64,000 bases of DNA. Source: an uncultured Prevotellaceae bacterium. Lineage in GTDB: Bacteria > Bacteroidota > Bacteroidia > Bacteroidales > Bacteroidaceae. The stretch lies in assembly GCA_902780635.1 (NCBI GenBank), contig CACZGH010000007.1, positions 124,001-188,000 of the forward strand, given 5' to 3'. Below are positions 63,945 through 64,000 of the stretch, in pieces. Position numbers and translations under genes: made by a program. The notes beneath the pieces were generated by a model. It searched no databases and was not told the DNA's origin. It saw only the letters and a program-made list of their open reading frames with translations. Numbering within the stretch: the first letter of the stretch is position 1; each line of letters begins with the position of its first letter.

Positions 63945-64000
63945 TTGTTTGGCAGTCTCATGAAAAAACGCTAATTTCGCAGTCAAAGAAATCTTCTATA

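Overview
The window reads as chromosomal DNA of a Bacteroidales bacterium, most likely Prevotella or a close relative. Four kinds of evidence support this. Promoters are of the Bacteroidetes TTTG-N19/20-TAnnTTTG type. A type IX secretion (T9SS) gene, porZ, and a remnant of a T9SS sorting domain are present. Many genes belong to families typical of the phylum (DUF4294, DUF6242, DUF6089, DUF6029, DUF3108, Omp28). The content otherwise mixes housekeeping genes with a small plant-polysaccharide cluster. Species was not determined. No rRNA, tRNA, CRISPR array, transposase or phage gene was seen.

Layout. 0-10 kb: a sirtuin facing away from three tandem FKBP prolyl isomerases, an Lrp/AsnC regulator, a C26-M19 peptidase fusion, a glutaminyl-cyclase-like lipoprotein, DUF4294 and pckA. 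10.0-10.4 kb: a self-contained minus-strand mini-gene (FNR-like box, promoter, 31-residue membrane peptide, terminator). 10.7-20.6 kb: envelope assembly (DUF6242, DUF6089, uppS, bamA, three OmpH/Skp chaperones, murI), then rbfA and a LolC/E-type permease. 20.7-28 kb: a GH3-like adenylating enzyme, an Ig-like lipoprotein, DUF3108, an ArnT-like glycosyltransferase and, convergent, an ATP-grasp protein. 28-38 kb: leuS-yitT-rdgB-porZ, then hemolysin III and ribonuclease R on the minus strand. 38-43 kb: an epimerase/ceramide-reductase-like protein and an AUR1-like PAP2 enzyme converging on inositol-phosphate synthase and metY; together these suggest inositol phosphoceramide synthesis. 43.5-49.3 kb: miaB, then an MsbA-like exporter, an LpxL-like acyltransferase, an InaA-type kinase and a HAD phosphatase. 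49.5-52.5 kb: TlpA-DUF6029-Omp28. 52.6-62.1 kb: GH51, GH2, GH105 and a heparinase-II/III-like protein, fitting degradation of arabinan/galactan-decorated rhamnogalacturonan, without SusC/SusD in view, and interrupted by a plus-strand esterase fused to a dead HAD domain. 62.4-64 kb: two FNR-type boxes driving a candidate 64-nt sRNA, an 83-bp promoter repeat, a SUMF1-domain protein and a T9SS C-terminal-domain remnant. Bases 1-78 hold nothing I can assign.

The most unusual material lies between genes. (1) Two distant small transcription units, a micro-ORF and a candidate sRNA, share an FNR-like palindrome centred exactly 71 bp from the -7 box and a 12-nt leader motif. (2) An 83-bp repeat carries its own -7 box and two palindromes, one of which differs between copies by symmetric changes, and sits upstream of miaB and of the SUMF1 gene. 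(3) Eleven 9-bp TCTAGANNN-type units fill the gap in front of the MsbA-like gene. (4) Recurrent hairpin families occur, one of which supplies the stop codon of GH105.
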